Source: an uncultured Butyricimonas sp.
GTDB lineage: Bacteria; Bacteroidota; Bacteroidia; Bacteroidales; Marinifilaceae
DNA: 41,394 nucleotides
Reading direction: 5' to 3'
NCBI GenBank assembly: GCA_944320555.1
Contig: CALUHX010000022.1
Location: 1 to 41,394, forward strand
The translations under genes and the position numbers were made by a program. The notes beneath the pieces were generated by a model that worked only from the letters and a program-made list of their open reading frames with translations, did no database searches and had not been told where the DNA came from. Positions 1 to 6,980 of the stretch are shown one piece after another (position 1 is the stretch's first letter; each line of letters opens with the position of its first letter).

Positions 1-224
1 TTGCAGAATTATCAAAGACTTTTATTGATTAAATAACTGAATAACAGTAAATAAAAATATTTTTAAGGGACGACTATGTTAAGGTTTGACATGTGGGTTG
101 GTTTCATTCTCCTTGGTGGGATAAAGGTAGTGAGTTTTTGGGGAAAAGGGAAAGGAAAAGCCGAAGATTTGACGGGCGGGGTTTGGGGAGGGAGAAGGGC
201 GGAGGTCCGGCCGGGGAAAGGAAT

Positions 225-251
225 GGGCGGCCCCCATTACAGGGACCGCCC
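225..251 (-). terminator. possible terminator hairpin after the phosphohexomutase gene
   Basis: GGGCGG at 225-230 can pair with CCGCCC at 246-251, with further C/G pairing inside the loop. It lies about 27 nt beyond the stop codon of the minus-strand mutase gene. On the minus strand the stem is followed only by a weak pyrimidine run (ATTCCTTTCCCC), so this is a poor intrinsic terminator. The remaining sequence from 1 to 277 is AT-rich and then G-rich; I see no convincing gene in it. Confidence 0.4.
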
Positions 252-277
252 GGCTGGTTGCTATTGAATTATGAAAA

Positions 278-2020
278 CTAGTTGATGCCTAAGTCGCGGA
301 TGATGGCGTCGATGCGGGCGTTGGCTTCCCGTTGGGCGCGGTGGAAGTCGCCGACGCCGGCCATCTTGGCGCGGGCTTCGAAGTAGAATTTTATCTTCGG
401 CTCCGTGCCCGAGGGGCGGACGGAGATTTTGCTGCCGTCGGCGAGGAAGAATTGGAGCACGTCGCTGGTGGTGGAGAAGTCGAGGCGGCTCTTCTCACCG
501 GTCCGGAGGTCGGTCGCCTCCAGGGAGAGGTAGTCTTTCTTCAGCACGACGGGGCTGCCGGCGATGGCGGCGGGAGTGTCGTGGCGGAACCGCCGCATCA
601 TGTCCTTGATTTCCTCGGCTCCGGTGAGGCCCTTGCGGACGATGTACACCATGCGCTCCTGCGAGAAGCCGTAGCGGGCGTATATTTCTTTGAGGTAGCC
701 GTAGAGCGTCTTGCCGTGGGTCTTGAGCCAGGCGGCGATTTCGGCCATGAGGCTGGCGGAGGACACGCCGTCCTTGTCGCGGGTGAAGGAGCCGGGCATG
801 TAGCCGAAGGATTCCTCGCCCCCGCCGATGTAGTGCTCGCCGCCCCGCTCGCGGACGACGGCGGCTATCCATTTGAAGCCGGTGTAGACGTCGTAGCAGG
901 TGACTCCGTTACTCTCGGCGATGTCCTTGAGCATTTCCGTGGTCACGATGGTCTTCACCATGTAGTCGCCCTCGCGGAGGAGTCCCAGCGCGCGGCGGCG
1001 GCTGATGATGTACTCGGTGAAGATGAGGTCGGTCTGGTTGCCGTTCAGAAGGGTCCACTCGCCGCTGTCGTCCTTGACGGCGATGCCGATGCGGTCGCCG
1101 TCGGGGTCGCAGGCCATGGCGAGGTCGGCGTCCACTTGGCGGGCGAGGTCCAGCGCCATTTTGAAGGCGGCGGGCTCCTCGGGGTTGGCGGACGCCACGG
1201 TGGGGAAGTCGCCGTCGGGCACGCTTTGCTCGGGCACGGTGTATACATGCCGGAAGCCCCACAGCCGCAGGGACTCGGGCACGAGGCGGTAGGTGGTGCC
1301 GTGGAGCGGGGTGAAGACGACGCGGAGGTCGTCCGCCTCGCGGATGGCCTCGGGCGAGAGGCTGAGGGTCTTGACCCGGGCGAGGTAGCGGTCGTCGAAC
1401 TCCTTGCCGAGGAGGGTGACGAGGCTGTCGTCGCCGTTGAAACGGATGTCGGCGGCGCCCACTTTCTTCACCTCGGCGATGACGTTCTTGTCATGCGGCG
1501 GCACGAGCTGCGAGCCGTCGTCCCAATAGGCTTTGTAGCCGTTGTATTCCTTGGGGTTGTGCGACGCGGTGATGATAACCCCGCCCTTGCAGCCGAGCTC
1601 GCGGATGGCGAAGCTCATCTCGGGCGTGGGGCGCAGCTCCTCGAAGAGGTAGACGCGTATGCCGTTGGCCGTGAATATGCGGGCGGCCGTCTCGGCGAAG
1701 AGGCGGGAGTTGTGGCGGCAGTCGTGGCCGATGCAGACGGCCTTGGCGCCCTCGGGGAACGCCTGGTTGATGTAGTTGGCGAATCCTTGCGTGGCCGCGC
1801 CCACGGTGTATATGTTCATGCGGTTGCTGCCGACACCCATGATGCCGCGCAGGCCCCCGGTCCCGAACTCCAAATCGTTGTAGAACGACTCGACAAGCTC
1901 CGTCGTGTCCTTGGCGTCGAGCATGCGCCGCACCTCGGCGCGCGTGTTCTCGTCGTAGGCCGGGTTCAGCCATCCCTCGGCCTTTTGTCTCGCTATGTTC
2001 AAAATCTCGTCGGTTTCCAT
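278..2020 (-). CDS. phospho-sugar mutase (phosphoglucomutase/phosphomannomutase family)
   Basis: A 580-residue alpha-D-phosphohexomutase that interconverts hexose 1- and 6-phosphates through a phosphoserine, supplying glycogen, envelope sugars and glycolysis in the cytosol. All four family loops are visible: the catalytic serine loop TASHNPKEYNGYK (Ser153), the metal-binding loop DPDGDR (305-310), the sugar-binding loop GGGEESFGY (about 399-407) and the C-terminal phosphate-binding RPSGTEPKIKFY. Length matches the long bacterial PgcA/ManB-type branch. The sequence alone does not decide between glucose and mannose substrates. A TATCTTTG -7 element on the minus strand at 2044-2051 sits just upstream and supports the start at 2020. 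Codons are C-ending, as in the other minus-strand genes here. It appears monocistronic. Confidence 0.93.
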   Translation of the reverse strand: METDEILNIARQKAEGWLNPAYDENTRAEVRRMLDAKDTTELVESFYNDLEFGTGGLRGIMGVGSNRMNIYTVGAATQGFANYINQAFPEGAKAVCIGHDCRHNSRLFAETAARIFTANGIRVYLFEELRPTPEMSFAIRELGCKGGVIITASHNPKEYNGYKAYWDDGSQLVPPHDKNVIAEVKKVGAADIRFNGDDSLVTLLGKEFDDRYLARVKTLSLSPEAIREADDLRVVFTPLHGTTYRLVPESLRLWGFRHVYTVPEQSVPDGDFPTVASANPEEPAAFKMALDLARQVDADLAMACDPDGDRIGIAVKDDSGEWTLLNGNQTDLIFTEYIISRRRALGLLREGDYMVKTIVTTEMLKDIAESNGVTCYDVYTGFKWIAAVVRERGGEHYIGGGEESFGYMPGSFTRDKDGVSSASLMAEIAAWLKTHGKTLYGYLKEIYARYGFSQERMVYIVRKGLTGAEEIKDMMRRFRHDTPAAIAGSPVVLKKDYLSLEATDLRTGEKSRLDFSTTSDVLQFFLADGSKISVRPSGTEPKIKFYFEARAKMAGVGDFHRAQREANARIDAIIRDLGIN

Positions 2021-2043
2021 ATTTTGTGGTTTTGATGATGCAA

Positions 2044-2051
2044 CAAAGATA
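2044..2051 (-). promoter_or_regulatory. Bacteroidota -7 promoter element for the mutase gene
   Basis: The minus strand reads TATCTTTG, a perfect TAnnTTTG, about 24 nt before the start codon. I see no clear TTTG -33 box at the usual spacing, so only the -7 half is well supported. Confidence 0.55.
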
Positions 2052-2111
2052 GGGAGAAAATGGAAAAATCGGCATTCGGGATTTGGAATTTTAAGGAGGT
2101 TTTTTTATTTG

Positions 2112-2273
2112 ATGGCGGGGTTGACGGTGTTGCTTTCGCCAATGTCGTATTATGCGTGGTGGGTGCTTTTGATACAGGGATTAATATTGGGGTATGCCGC
2201 TGTGCGCCTGGGGTTTTGGCATTCGGTGGGGCTGCATGCGGCGATGAACGTGGCGGCGTTGTGTTTGTGCTGA
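2112..2273 (+). pseudogene. C-terminal fragment of a CPBP (CAAX/Abi) family membrane protease
   Basis: A 53-residue reading frame starting at ATG 2112, with AAGGAGGT at 2093-2100 upstream. It encodes two hydrophobic segments and ends GFWHSVGLHAAMNVAALCLC. The pattern 'G-F-W-x-S-x3-H-A-x-M-N' is the last conserved motif of CPBP intramembrane proteases, where the His and Asn belong to the active site. Earlier family motifs (the EExxxR and FxxxH helices) are absent: upstream in the same frame lies only sequence antisense to the mutase start. I read it as the remnant of a deleted gene. A genuine small membrane protein is possible but less likely. Confidence 0.55.
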
Positions 2274-2305
2274 CTTTTGGGAAAATGGCTGTGGCGGGAG
2301 TGGAC

Positions 2306-2341
2306 AAAGAAAGTGCGTCCCGTTTGGAACGCACTTTCTTT
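2306..2341 (-). terminator. rho-independent terminator of rplS
   Basis: A 13-bp perfect stem, AAAGAAAGTGCGT (2306-2318) against ACGCACTTTCTTT (2329-2341), with a 10-nt loop. On the minus strand the distal arm ends in TTTCTTT. It lies 20 nt beyond the rplS stop and may also stop transcripts coming from the plus strand. Confidence 0.8.
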
Positions 2342-2360
2342 GTCTTTTCGCGTGATGGCA

Positions 2361-2714
2361 TCACATTTTCTTTTCTTTGATTTTGGCTTTCTTTCCGGTG
2401 AGTTTGCGGAAATAGAAGATGCGGGCCTGACGCACTTTCCCGTGGCGCAATACCTCGAGGGATTGGATGTACGGGGAGTACATCGGGAAGATACGCTCCA
2501 CTCCCACGTTCCCGGACATTTTGCGCACGGTGAACGTTTTGGTGACTCCGTGTCCTTTGATTTGGATGACCACGCCCTTGAAGGCCTGGATACGTTCCTT
2601 GTTACCCTCGATGATGCGGTAGTTCACGTTGACGGTGTCGCCGGCTTTGAATTCCGGGATTTCCGGCGCATTCTCTCTCTGGAATGCCTGTTCTGCGATT
2701 TTGATTAAGTCCAT
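2361..2714 (-). CDS. rplS: 50S ribosomal protein L19
   Basis: A 117-residue L19, a large-subunit protein at the 30S/50S interface. The start is set at the ATG giving MDLIKIAEQAFQ; a longer frame reaching 2828 would add 38 basic residues foreign to L19 and would begin upstream of the promoter. Typical L19 features follow: the GDTVNVNYRIIEGNKERIQ segment, GVVIQIKGHGVTKTFTVRK, and the C-terminal YFRKLTGKKAKIKEK tail. It is transcribed alone, with its own promoter at 2807-2837 and a strong terminator just downstream, rather than in the rpsP-rimM-trmD-rplS operon of other phyla. Confidence 0.97.
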   Translation of the reverse strand: MDLIKIAEQAFQRENAPEIPEFKAGDTVNVNYRIIEGNKERIQAFKGVVIQIKGHGVTKTFTVRKMSGNVGVERIFPMYSPYIQSLEVLRHGKVRQARIFYFRKLTGKKAKIKEKKM

Positions 2715-2806
2715 TGTTCTAACTTTTATGGGTTTGTTTGTCGAGCGCAGTATTACGACCTTCCGTCTCGCATGTAAGAGACTGCGCACGTTTTTCTTTC
2801 GAGCCG

Positions 2807-2837
2807 CAAAGTTAGGCAAAATTTTCATCCCGGCAAA
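2807..2837 (-). promoter_or_regulatory. Bacteroidota-type promoter of rplS
   Basis: On the minus strand TTTG (2834-2837), 19 nt, then TAACTTTG (2807-2814): both boxes and spacing fit the TTTG-N19-TAnnTTTG consensus. The predicted transcript begins near 2800, leaving a leader of about 85 nt. Confidence 0.8.
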
Positions 2838-2872
2838 CCCTCCGTCCTATTTTTTGCAAATCCGCCTCCAAT

Positions 2873-2896
2873 GCGTTTTCCCCGCCGGGCGGCCTC
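2873..2896. repeat. left copy of a 24-bp direct repeat flanking higBA
   Basis: This segment (core TTTTCCCCGCCGGG) matches 3698-3721 at 23 of 24 positions, the only change being C/T. The two copies enclose the whole toxin-antitoxin module. Each is also preceded by a CAAAGTTAGGC stretch (2807 and 3627), so the similarity extends imperfectly over about 90 nt. Confidence 0.7.
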
Positions 2897-2947
2897 TCCT
2901 TTGATGTTACTTGGCGGGGCGGTCGGTTGGGTATTGGCGGAGTTTGG

Positions 2948-3280
2948 TCATAGTAGGGCGGCGGCTTGGCGTATCTGTGCCAGTAGGTCGTTCAGTTTTC
3001 TGTCCGCTTTCGCCGTTTGCATGTTGTAGGCGGCTTGTAGACGAACCCAGATGTATGCCTTGATACCTGTCGCAGCCTCTATCTTGAGAGCGGTTTCGGT
3101 TGTGATGGAGCGTTTCCCCTTTATAATCTCGTTCAGGAAAGAGTAGGAGCAACCAATGAGTTCCGCGAATTTACGCTGCGATAGCCTGCGGGCTTGCAGT
3201 TCGTCAAGAAGCATCTCGCCCGGATGTATGGGGGCGAACGGCAGGGTGTCGTCGAGCGTGTAATATGTCTTGGTTTCCAT
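2948..3280 (-). CDS. higA: HigA-family antitoxin (XRE helix-turn-helix)
   Basis: A 110-residue antitoxin of the HigA/VapI branch. After a short N-terminal arm comes HPGEMLLDEL, the family's opening signature. A helix-turn-helix follows at about residues 33-65 (LSQRKFAELIGCS, FLNEIIKGKRSI), then an amphipathic C-terminal region. Antitoxins of this type bind and neutralise the cognate RNase and, together with it, repress their own promoter. The gene begins 7 nt after the toxin stop, in the toxin-first order typical of higBA. Repression by the complex is expected from the family; I did not find an unambiguous operator palindrome. Confidence 0.93.
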   Translation of the reverse strand: METKTYYTLDDTLPFAPIHPGEMLLDELQARRLSQRKFAELIGCSYSFLNEIIKGKRSITTETALKIEAATGIKAYIWVRLQAAYNMQTAKADRKLNDLLAQIRQAAALL

Positions 3281-3287
3281 AGCGGTG

Positions 3288-3605
3288 TTATTTGTAATGG
3301 TTACTTATTTCCAATAATGTGCATATCGTGATGATTTGTTCGCCGGCCACTTCTTTCACGGTGAATTCAAGACGGTATTTTTGGTTTATCCGGACGGATG
3401 AAATGCCTGCTTTATCGCCTTGTAGCACCTCGTAATTCAGTCCGCGCATGGTGAACAAGTCAGTGATGCGGAACACGGCCATTAGCTGGAGAACCGTTTT
3501 ACGGTAGGCTTTTACGATTTCCGGTTGGAAACGGTGTTTTTTGTCTGCCGTTTTCCCGTTCACGTACAATTCTCGTAAATATTCCTTGCCAAACTCGATG
3601 ACCAT
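3288..3605 (-). CDS. higB: HigB-family toxin (RelE/ParE-like mRNA interferase)
   Basis: A 105-residue toxin of the RelE/HigB fold. HigB proteins cut mRNA at the ribosome and arrest growth until the antitoxin is restored. Visible features are KHRFQPEIVKAYRKTV in the helical N-terminal half, FRITDLFTMRGLNYEVLQGD, and a C-terminal basic strand SSVRINQKYRLEFTV, which carries the residues expected to contact RNA. Length and residues look intact, so the module is probably functional. Its own promoter is at 3627-3658, giving a leader of only about 15 nt. The module sits alone between housekeeping genes and is flanked by direct repeats, which suggests it was acquired as a cassette. Confidence 0.92.
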   Translation of the reverse strand: MVIEFGKEYLRELYVNGKTADKKHRFQPEIVKAYRKTVLQLMAVFRITDLFTMRGLNYEVLQGDKAGISSVRINQKYRLEFTVKEVAGEQIITICTLLEISNHYK

Positions 3606-3626
3606 GTGCCGATGATTTAATGATTA

Positions 3627-3658
3627 CAAAGTTAGGCGGAAATTTGGATATTCGCAAA
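3627..3658 (-). promoter_or_regulatory. Bacteroidota-type promoter of higBA
   Basis: On the minus strand TTTG (3655-3658), 20 nt, then TAACTTTG (3627-3634). The -7 box and the next bases (CAAAGTTAGGC on the plus strand) are identical to those of the rplS promoter 820 bp away. Confidence 0.75.
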
Positions 3659-3697
3659 AAGTAGAACAAATAAAATGCGGATCGGAGGGGTTAAAAA

Positions 3698-3721
3698 GCG
3701 TTTTCCCCGCCGGGTGGCCTC
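3698..3721. repeat. right copy of the direct repeat flanking higBA
   Basis: This copy matches 2873-2896 with one substitution. It also forms the distal arm of the terminator hairpin at 3699-3750, so its conservation may partly reflect that role. Confidence 0.7.
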
Positions 3722-3750
3722 GGGGGAGGCGGCGCGCGGCGGGGAAAACG
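3699..3750 (-). terminator. strong terminator after the C69 peptidase gene
   Basis: A perfect 14-bp stem: 3699-3712 (CGTTTTCCCCGCCG) with 3737-3750, and a 24-nt GC-rich loop. On the minus strand the hairpin is followed by CTTTTTAACC. It lies 25 nt beyond the dipeptidase stop and insulates the higBA promoter from the operon behind it. Confidence 0.8.
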
Positions 3751-3774
3751 TGGGCGGGAGAGGGGCGGGGAGGC

Positions 3775-5472
3775 TTATTCCACCACCCGCAGCTTGTCGC
3801 CCGTTTGCTCGATGAGCATGCGGAGGAACCATTCCGGCAGGGCGGGTTGCTCCACTTTCGGGTTGCGCTGGCCGGGAACGACGGTCTTGATGTTGCCGTC
3901 CATGTATTTGGTGAAGAGGTAGCCGTAGAAATTCCGCCAGTCGGCCACCAGTTCGTCGCCCGTCTTGCAGGAGAAGTCGGTGAGGAAGGCCACGGCTGCG
4001 GCCTTGTCGTCGGCGTAGAGGGCCTGCGCTCCCGCGTCGGCGGCCTTCACGAAGGCCACGTATTGGGTTTCCAGAGCTTTTTGCTTGGCCCGCACTTCGG
4101 GGTGGATGACGTTGTAACGGGTGTAGGCGAAGTTGGTCACTTGGTTGAACACCCAGAAGGCGGCCTCGTTCGTGAATTCCATCATGCTGCCGTTGCCTTT
4201 GGCGAAGGAATGCGGCACGCGGGTGGCACTGGTGTACATGGGGAAGTAGACGCTGCTGGCGGCGTCGTCCACGCCGAACCAGATGATGCCTCCAATTTCG
4301 TCCGGCAGCCAGCTGCGGCACTGGGCCACGAAGGAGAAACCGGTCTGTTGCGTGGCGGTGGCCCGCTCCTGCACGTATTTCTTGCCGTCCACTTCAAAGT
4401 CCATGGGCCGCCAGCGGTAAGGCCACTCGTAGGGGCCGGCGCCGAGGTCCTTGGTCATGTCCAGCTCGGTGCCCTCGAGATGGTCGCGCATGAAGTCCAT
4501 CACTTGCTGCACGTCCACTTTCTCGTCCGGCTGTATCCACAGCGGCATGCGGTTCGTGGCGTAGCCCTTGTCGTCGTATTGGATGTCGCGGCCGGAGGCG
4601 TAGCCGAAGTATTGCTGCATGTCCTTGTTCACGCTCTTGAAGAACGACCACACTCGGATTTCGCATCCGCGGGCGCCTCCGAAGGTCACGGGGTTGTAGG
4701 TGTCCGAGAAGCTGAAGTCCTTATTCTTGGCCTCGCGGGGGTAGTAGCCTTTCTCCTTGGCGAAGGAAATCACGTCCTTGGAGTAGACGGTGGTGATTTC
4801 GGGGTTGTAGATTTTGTCCATTTTGTCGGAGGAGATGGAGGTGCGGCCTTCCAGGGGGAAGGTGGTGATGCGCGCCTGGTTGGCGTGTCCGCTCACGTAG
4901 CCGTCCGGCACCATGCGGGCCACCCACACGGCGCCCTTCTCTCCCTCGCCCTTGCCGATGGCCTCGAGTATCCACACCTCGTTGGGGTCCACGATGGAGA
5001 ACGATTCCCCGGCGCTGGCGTAGCCGTAGTCCTCGAAGAGTTTGGTCATCACGACGATGGCTTCGCGGGCGTTCTTGGCCCGCTGGAGGGTGATGTAGAT
5101 GGCGCTGCCGTAGTCCATGATGGCGCCGCTTTGGCTGCACAGTTCCTCGCGGCCGCCGTAGGTGCTCTCGGCGATGGCCAGCTGGTGCTCGTTCATGTTG
5201 CCGATGACGTTATAGGTGTGGGCCACCTGGGGGATGCGCCCCATGAATTTGCCGGTGTCCCAGTCGTACACGTCGAGCATGCTGCCCTCGGGCCAGTCGG
5301 CGGCGGGGTAGTGGTACAGCTCTCCGTAGAGCGTGTGGGAGTCGGCGGCGTAAGTCACCATCGTGGAGCCGTCCTTCGTGGCTCCTTTCGTGAACAGGAA
5401 GTTGGTGCACGCCATCGTGTAGGAGGCGCAGCACAGCAACGCGGATGTGATAAGTAAATGTGGCTTCTTCAT
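3775..5472 (-). CDS. C69-family dipeptidase, exported
   Basis: A 565-residue peptidase of family C69 (PepD-like, Ntn-hydrolase fold) that hydrolyses dipeptides. The N-terminus is a signal peptide (basic MKKP, hydrophobic core to about residue 20). The sequence ...YTMA|CTNFLFTKGATKDGS then places Cys22 at the mature N-terminus, where the catalytic nucleophile of this family is expected; the DGSTMVTYAADSH motif follows. The same position resembles a lipobox cysteine, but the Ntn role explains it better. This points to periplasmic or surface processing of peptides. It is the last gene of a three-gene run (phosphorylase, DUF4293 protein, peptidase) and is closed by a strong terminator. Confidence 0.9.
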   Translation of the reverse strand: MKKPHLLITSALLCCASYTMACTNFLFTKGATKDGSTMVTYAADSHTLYGELYHYPAADWPEGSMLDVYDWDTGKFMGRIPQVAHTYNVIGNMNEHQLAIAESTYGGREELCSQSGAIMDYGSAIYITLQRAKNAREAIVVMTKLFEDYGYASAGESFSIVDPNEVWILEAIGKGEGEKGAVWVARMVPDGYVSGHANQARITTFPLEGRTSISSDKMDKIYNPEITTVYSKDVISFAKEKGYYPREAKNKDFSFSDTYNPVTFGGARGCEIRVWSFFKSVNKDMQQYFGYASGRDIQYDDKGYATNRMPLWIQPDEKVDVQQVMDFMRDHLEGTELDMTKDLGAGPYEWPYRWRPMDFEVDGKKYVQERATATQQTGFSFVAQCRSWLPDEIGGIIWFGVDDAASSVYFPMYTSATRVPHSFAKGNGSMMEFTNEAAFWVFNQVTNFAYTRYNVIHPEVRAKQKALETQYVAFVKAADAGAQALYADDKAAAVAFLTDFSCKTGDELVADWRNFYGYLFTKYMDGNIKTVVPGQRNPKVEQPALPEWFLRMLIEQTGDKLRVVE

Positions 5473-5506
5473 GCTTTATTTCAGTTTTGATTTTTATTGT
5501 TCGGTC

Positions 5507-5968
5507 TTAACGGATACGGTCGTATGACTTCAGCAGGTTGATGTCCTTGATGATGCCCCGGGTGGCCAGATAGCTCAGGATGGAGCACACCACCGGCAGG
5601 ATGAAGCTGAAGCGGTAGAGCACGTCGATTTCCATTTCCTTGGAGAAATAATTGATGTGGTACCACATCAGTGCGGTGATGCCCAGGCAGAGGAAAATCT
5701 CGATGAGGCTCAGGCGCATTTGCAGCAACCGCCGCTTGTAGAGGAAAATGGCGGCGAAAGGCATGACGATGGCGATGCCGTTCAGGCAAAATAGTCCCCA
5801 ATAGTAAGCCTGCACTTCCGCTTGCTCGCCGGTCTGCACCACCCCGTAGGAGTAGAACTCGTAGGTGGAGGCGTCGGGAACTATCATCCGCGCGATGGGA
5901 ACGCACAGCGGGAGTATCATGATGACCGTCACGAGAAAAAGATAAACGGATTGAATTCTTTGAATCAT
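5507..5968 (-). CDS. DUF4293 membrane protein
   Basis: A 153-residue protein with four hydrophobic segments (roughly residues 7-28, 52-72, 85-105 and 118-138). The opening MIQRIQSVYLFLVTVIM is characteristic of the Bacteroidota-restricted DUF4293 family. Function is unknown. It is intact, starts 6 nt after the nucleoside phosphorylase stop and is followed 34 nt later by the dipeptidase, so co-transcription is likely. It has no recognisable catalytic motif. Confidence 0.85.
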   Translation of the reverse strand: MIQRIQSVYLFLVTVIMILPLCVPIARMIVPDASTYEFYSYGVVQTGEQAEVQAYYWGLFCLNGIAIVMPFAAIFLYKRRLLQMRLSLIEIFLCLGITALMWYHINYFSKEMEIDVLYRFSFILPVVCSILSYLATRGIIKDINLLKSYDRIR

Positions 5969-5974
5969 AATGTC

Positions 5975-6853
5975 TTATTCTATTAGTTTGTTTAACGTGT
6001 ATTCGATTAGTTCTTCCATGCGGGGTTGGTAGTCCGGATTGGAGTCGCCCGTGGCCCGGTTGGCGATGACGAGGCAGATGGTGGCGGCCTTGTGCCCCAT
6101 GAGGGCGGCCAGGCCGGCCAGCGGCGCGCTTTCCATTTCGTAGTTGACAAGGGGAAGCCCGTCATGGTGGAAGGTGTTGATGGCCTCGTTCACTCCGGGC
6201 ATTTCTATCGGCAGGCGCAACACCCGCCCTTGCGGACCGTAGAATCCGTTGGCCGTGAGAGTGATGCCTTTGTAGGCCAATCCCGGTTGGTAGAGTTTGT
6301 CCACCAATTCCTTGGCCGCTTTCACGGCGTATGGGCGGGCGGCCTTGGGCGTCCATTGGCAATGGTGGATGAAGGCATCCTCCATCCATTCGTCACATAC
6401 CCGCTCGTGGCCTTTGTAGAAACGGAGCACGCCGTCGATTCCAATGCTGGCGGCCGAGATGACAAACGCGTTGACGGGCACTTCGGCCTGCACGGAGCCG
6501 CAGGTGCCGACCCGGACGAGGCTCAGTGTTTTCCGTTCGCTTTTGATTTCTTTGGCGCGGAGGTCTATGTTGGCGAGCGCGTCGAGCTCGTTCATCACGA
6601 TGTCGATGTTGTCCGGTCCGATTCCGGTGGAGAGCACGGTGACCCGCGAGCCCCGGTAGGCACCGGTTATGGAATGGAACTCCCTGTTGCTTCGTTCCAG
6701 CTCGACGCGATTGAAATGAGCGGCCACCATGCGCACGCGGCCGGGGTCGCCCACCAGAACAATCTTGTCGGCCAGTTCCTCCGGTCGCAGATGGAGGTGG
6801 AAAATCGACCCGTCGTCGTTGGTTATCAGTTCAGATGATTTAATGCTGTCCAT
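5975..6853 (-). CDS. nucleoside phosphorylase, uridine-phosphorylase-like
   Basis: A 292-residue member of the PNP/UDP phosphorylase (NP-1) family, which cleaves a nucleoside with phosphate to a base and ribose 1-phosphate. Visible motifs are the phosphate-binding GDPGR (35-39), STGIGPDNI, the RVGTCGS loop and the ribose-contacting MESAPLAGL segment near the C-terminus. Overall it resembles uridine phosphorylases more than AMP or purine enzymes, but it is longer than E. coli Udp (253 residues), with an N-terminal extension of about 25 residues. Base specificity cannot be fixed from sequence. It leads the operon and has a textbook promoter at 6876-6906. Confidence 0.88.
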   Translation of the reverse strand: MDSIKSSELITNDDGSIFHLHLRPEELADKIVLVGDPGRVRMVAAHFNRVELERSNREFHSITGAYRGSRVTVLSTGIGPDNIDIVMNELDALANIDLRAKEIKSERKTLSLVRVGTCGSVQAEVPVNAFVISAASIGIDGVLRFYKGHERVCDEWMEDAFIHHCQWTPKAARPYAVKAAKELVDKLYQPGLAYKGITLTANGFYGPQGRVLRLPIEMPGVNEAINTFHHDGLPLVNYEMESAPLAGLAALMGHKAATICLVIANRATGDSNPDYQPRMEELIEYTLNKLIE

Positions 6854-6875
6854 AAAGTCTTATTTTCTAAGCAAC

Positions 6876-6906
6876 CAAAAGTAGTAATATTCCCGTGAGA
6901 TACAAA
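6876..6906 (-). promoter_or_regulatory. Bacteroidota-type promoter of the phosphorylase operon
   Basis: On the minus strand TTTG (6903-6906), exactly 19 nt, then TACTTTTG (6876-6883), a full consensus match. Transcription should start near 6869, giving a leader of about 16 nt. Confidence 0.8.
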
Positions 6907-6926
6907 AAATCGGGAGCAAAAAAGAA

Positions 6927-6954
6927 AACGCCGGAGCGATTGGTGTCCGGCGTT
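6927..6954 (-). terminator. rho-independent terminator of rny
   Basis: A 9-bp stem: AACGCCGGA (6927-6935) with TCCGGCGTT (6946-6954), loop of 10 nt. On the minus strand it is followed by TTCTTTTTTG. It ends rny 27 nt after the stop and precedes the phosphorylase promoter. Confidence 0.85.
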
Positions 6955-6980
6955 CCTTTTCCTGTCCGCGTTTTCCGCGT

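Noticed and set aside
76-281. Two overlapping small plus-strand frames of 62-63 aa
   Set aside because: Glycine/arginine-rich translations of a G-rich strand, with no motif and no promoter; they look like composition artefacts.
332-2035. Long plus-strand frame (567 aa) opposite the mutase gene
   Set aside because: It is the antisense shadow of a real, motif-complete gene; high GC keeps the frame open. The same applies to the long frames opposite the C69 peptidase, rny, rpoC, korA and both surface proteins.
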